Below the pieces are notes generated by a model that saw only the letters and a list, made by a program, of their open reading frames with translations, ran no database searches and was not told the origin of the DNA. DNA of 64,000 nt from Silene conica (lineage: Eukaryota > Streptophyta > Magnoliopsida > Caryophyllales > Caryophyllaceae), in NCBI GenBank assembly GCA_029255685.2, contig CM055314.2, positions 11,402,059 to 11,466,058 on the forward strand, written 5' to 3'. This document shows, piece by piece, positions 62,240-64,000 of the stretch (position 1 is the first letter of the stretch; every line of letters begins with the position of its first letter). A program made the position numbers and the translations under genes.

Positions 62240-62244
62240 CCTTC
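62240..62244. other. Right target-site duplication CCTTC of the gag-only element
   Basis: Matches 32937-32941. From here rightwards the outer chromovirus pol resumes. Confidence 0.95.
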
Positions 62245-64000
62245 AGTAAAACTTTCTCGCCCGCATCAAACGTGATGTCACTCCTCTTTAGGTCAGCATA
62301 AATCTTTTTTCTATCTTGGGCAGCTCTCATCTTCTGACGAATCACCTGGACTTGTGCTATCATTTTCTGGATCATCTCAGGTCCCAAAGTCACCACATCA
62401 GCTCTATCATCCCAACAAACTGGACTCCTACACTTCCTCCCATACAATGCCTCAAAAGAAGCCATCCCAATGCTAGTATGATAGTTATTTTTGTATGAAA
62501 ACTCTATCAAAGCAAGTCTATCCTCCCAAGATCCTCCAAACTCTAGCACACAAGCCCTCAGCATATCCTCCAGTGTCTGGATAGTTCTCTCAGTCTGACC
62601 ATCTGTCGCTGGATGGAATGTTGTACTCTTCTTCAAAGTAGTTCCCATCAATGTCTGTAACTCTTGCCAGAACTTAGAGATGAACCTGGAATCACGATCA
62701 GAAACGATGTCCTTAGGAACACCATGAAGTTTCACCACATGCTTAATGTAAGCCTTGGCCAATTCAGCCTTACTCCAAGTCTCCTTCATCGGTATGAAAT
62801 GGGTTGATTTAGTCAGTCTATCAACGATCACCCATATCATATCATTTCCCTTCGAAGTTCTAAGCAATCGCACAATGAAATCCATTGATATGCTCTCCCA
62901 CTTCCACTCAGGTACATCTAGTGGTTGTAACTTCCCTTGCGGTCTCTTATGTTCTCCTTTTACTCTCTGACATACCAAACATCGAAAAACAAATTAAGCC
63001 ACCTCCTGCTTCATCTTTGGCCACCAAAATGCTTTCTTCAGGTCATTGTACAACTTATCCCCTCCAGGATGAACGGAATAAGGTGTAGAGTGAGTTTCAA
63101 CCAGAATCTTTCTCTTCAACTCCTCATCATCAGGCACACACCATCTCCCATCAAACCTCAAACTACTCGAACTTAGAATATGGCTCTGCTTCACTAGCTT
63201 TGCTCACTGCCTCACGCCACTTCTGAATTCTAGGACCACTCTTCTGACTTTCTCGAATTTCGGAATATAACTCAGGCTCGATCGTCAAATCCCCCAGGGT
63301 CTCACCCTTCCTGATCACCGCGATTCCCATCTGACCCAACTCAAGATACATACTCAATCTGGACATAGCTGTGCATAGAGCGTGAACGAACTTCCTACTC
63401 AATGCATCAGCCACAACATTAGCCTTTCCTTCCTTGTACAGAATCTCCATATCATAATCTCCAATAAGCTCGATCCATCTCCTCTGGCGCATGTTTAGTT
63501 CCCTCTGAGTATAGATGTACTTCAGGCTCTTATGATCAGAATACACCTTAAATATAGCTCCATAAAGATAATGTCGCCACAGCTGAAGTGCAAAAACCAC
63601 TGCTCCCAGCTCTAGATCATGCGTCGGATAATTCTCCTCGTAGGGCTTCATTTGCCTAGAAGCATAGGCGATCACTCTCCCATTCTGCATCAGCACACAT
63701 CCCAGCCCTTTCTTAGATGCATCCGTATAAACTTCAAAGTTGTCACTTCCCTCTGGCAAAGCAAGGATAGGAGCTGTAGTAAGACGCTCCTTCAGATCTA
63801 GGAATGCCTTCTCACAACTCTCATTCCAGACAAATCTAATCACTTTCCGCATCAACGAAGTCATAGGCTTGGCTATCTTTGAGAAGTCTTTCACAAACCT
63901 CCTATAGTAACCAGCCAAACCCAAGAAACTTCGAATATCTGCCACATTCCTTGGTCGCTCCCACTTCGAAACGGCTTCAATATTGCTAAGGTCAACAGAA
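62240..64000 (-). pseudogene. pol: Outer chromovirus pol fragment: RT end, RNase H, integrase
   Basis: Read on the minus strand from the right edge: end of RT ([20 protein letters not shown]), RNase H ([42 protein letters not shown]), integrase zinc finger ([11 protein letters not shown] ... [12 protein letters not shown]) and catalytic core ([28 protein letters not shown]). It stops at the gag-only insertion and continues at 32941. Two lesions are visible. A small deletion with frameshift lies near 63163-63194, between SKFE and SSLRFDG. A TAA at 62994-62996 replaces a Glu codon (EVA-stop-FVFRC versus EVAEFVSRC in the young copy). The coding sequence runs off the window, so RT palm and gag are not seen. 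Confidence 0.92.

Overview
The window is repeat-dense plant nuclear DNA, probably heterochromatin from an angiosperm; I cannot name the species. The plant assignment rests on TTTAGGG-type telomere-like motifs, primer binding sites matching plant tRNA-Asp and initiator tRNA-Met, a chromodomain-bearing Ty3/gypsy element and an Athila-type gag. I see no host gene, rRNA, tRNA or CRISPR array.

Region 1 (1-31359) is one uninterrupted satellite array that runs off the left edge. The monomer is about 186 bp. It carries a long inverted repeat whose arms each contain telomere-like sequence, and in some copies this is a perfect 66-bp palindrome. Two deletion derivatives (about 78 bp and 85 bp) are interspersed. 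The left 10 kb is irregular. From about 10.6 kb to 29.9 kb the array is organised in higher-order units of 1888, 635, 2100 and 2825 bp, some nearly identical.

Region 2 (31360-64000) is a nest of LTR retrotransposons at least three levels deep. The outermost is an old, decayed chromovirus on the minus strand. Its truncated 3' LTR abuts the satellite and its pol runs off the right edge. A gag-only, Athila-like element (PBS for tRNA-Asp, no pol) inserted into its pol with the target duplication CCTTC, and has become a chain LTR-int-LTR-int-LTR-int-truncated LTR (32942-62239). Two of these units (5335 bp) are almost identical. The first gag copy was hit twice: by a 2.46-kb chromovirus solo LTR (TSD TTGAT) and by a young 10-kb chromovirus (TSD TCGAC). 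The young element has nearly identical LTRs but two nonsense codons in its polyprotein.

The most unusual signals are: (i) a 12-bp dyad site GGTCG-RY-CGACC, placed in pairs at exactly 21 bp and recurring at seven places in each gag-only unit, in LTR, gag and 3' noncoding DNA; (ii) a 12-bp stem capped by a cUUCGg tetraloop between PBS and gag; (iii) the telomere-motif palindromes of the satellite; (iv) an extra PBS/leader/LTR fragment at one end of the young chromovirus. All distances and identities were read by eye; no alignment or database search was run.
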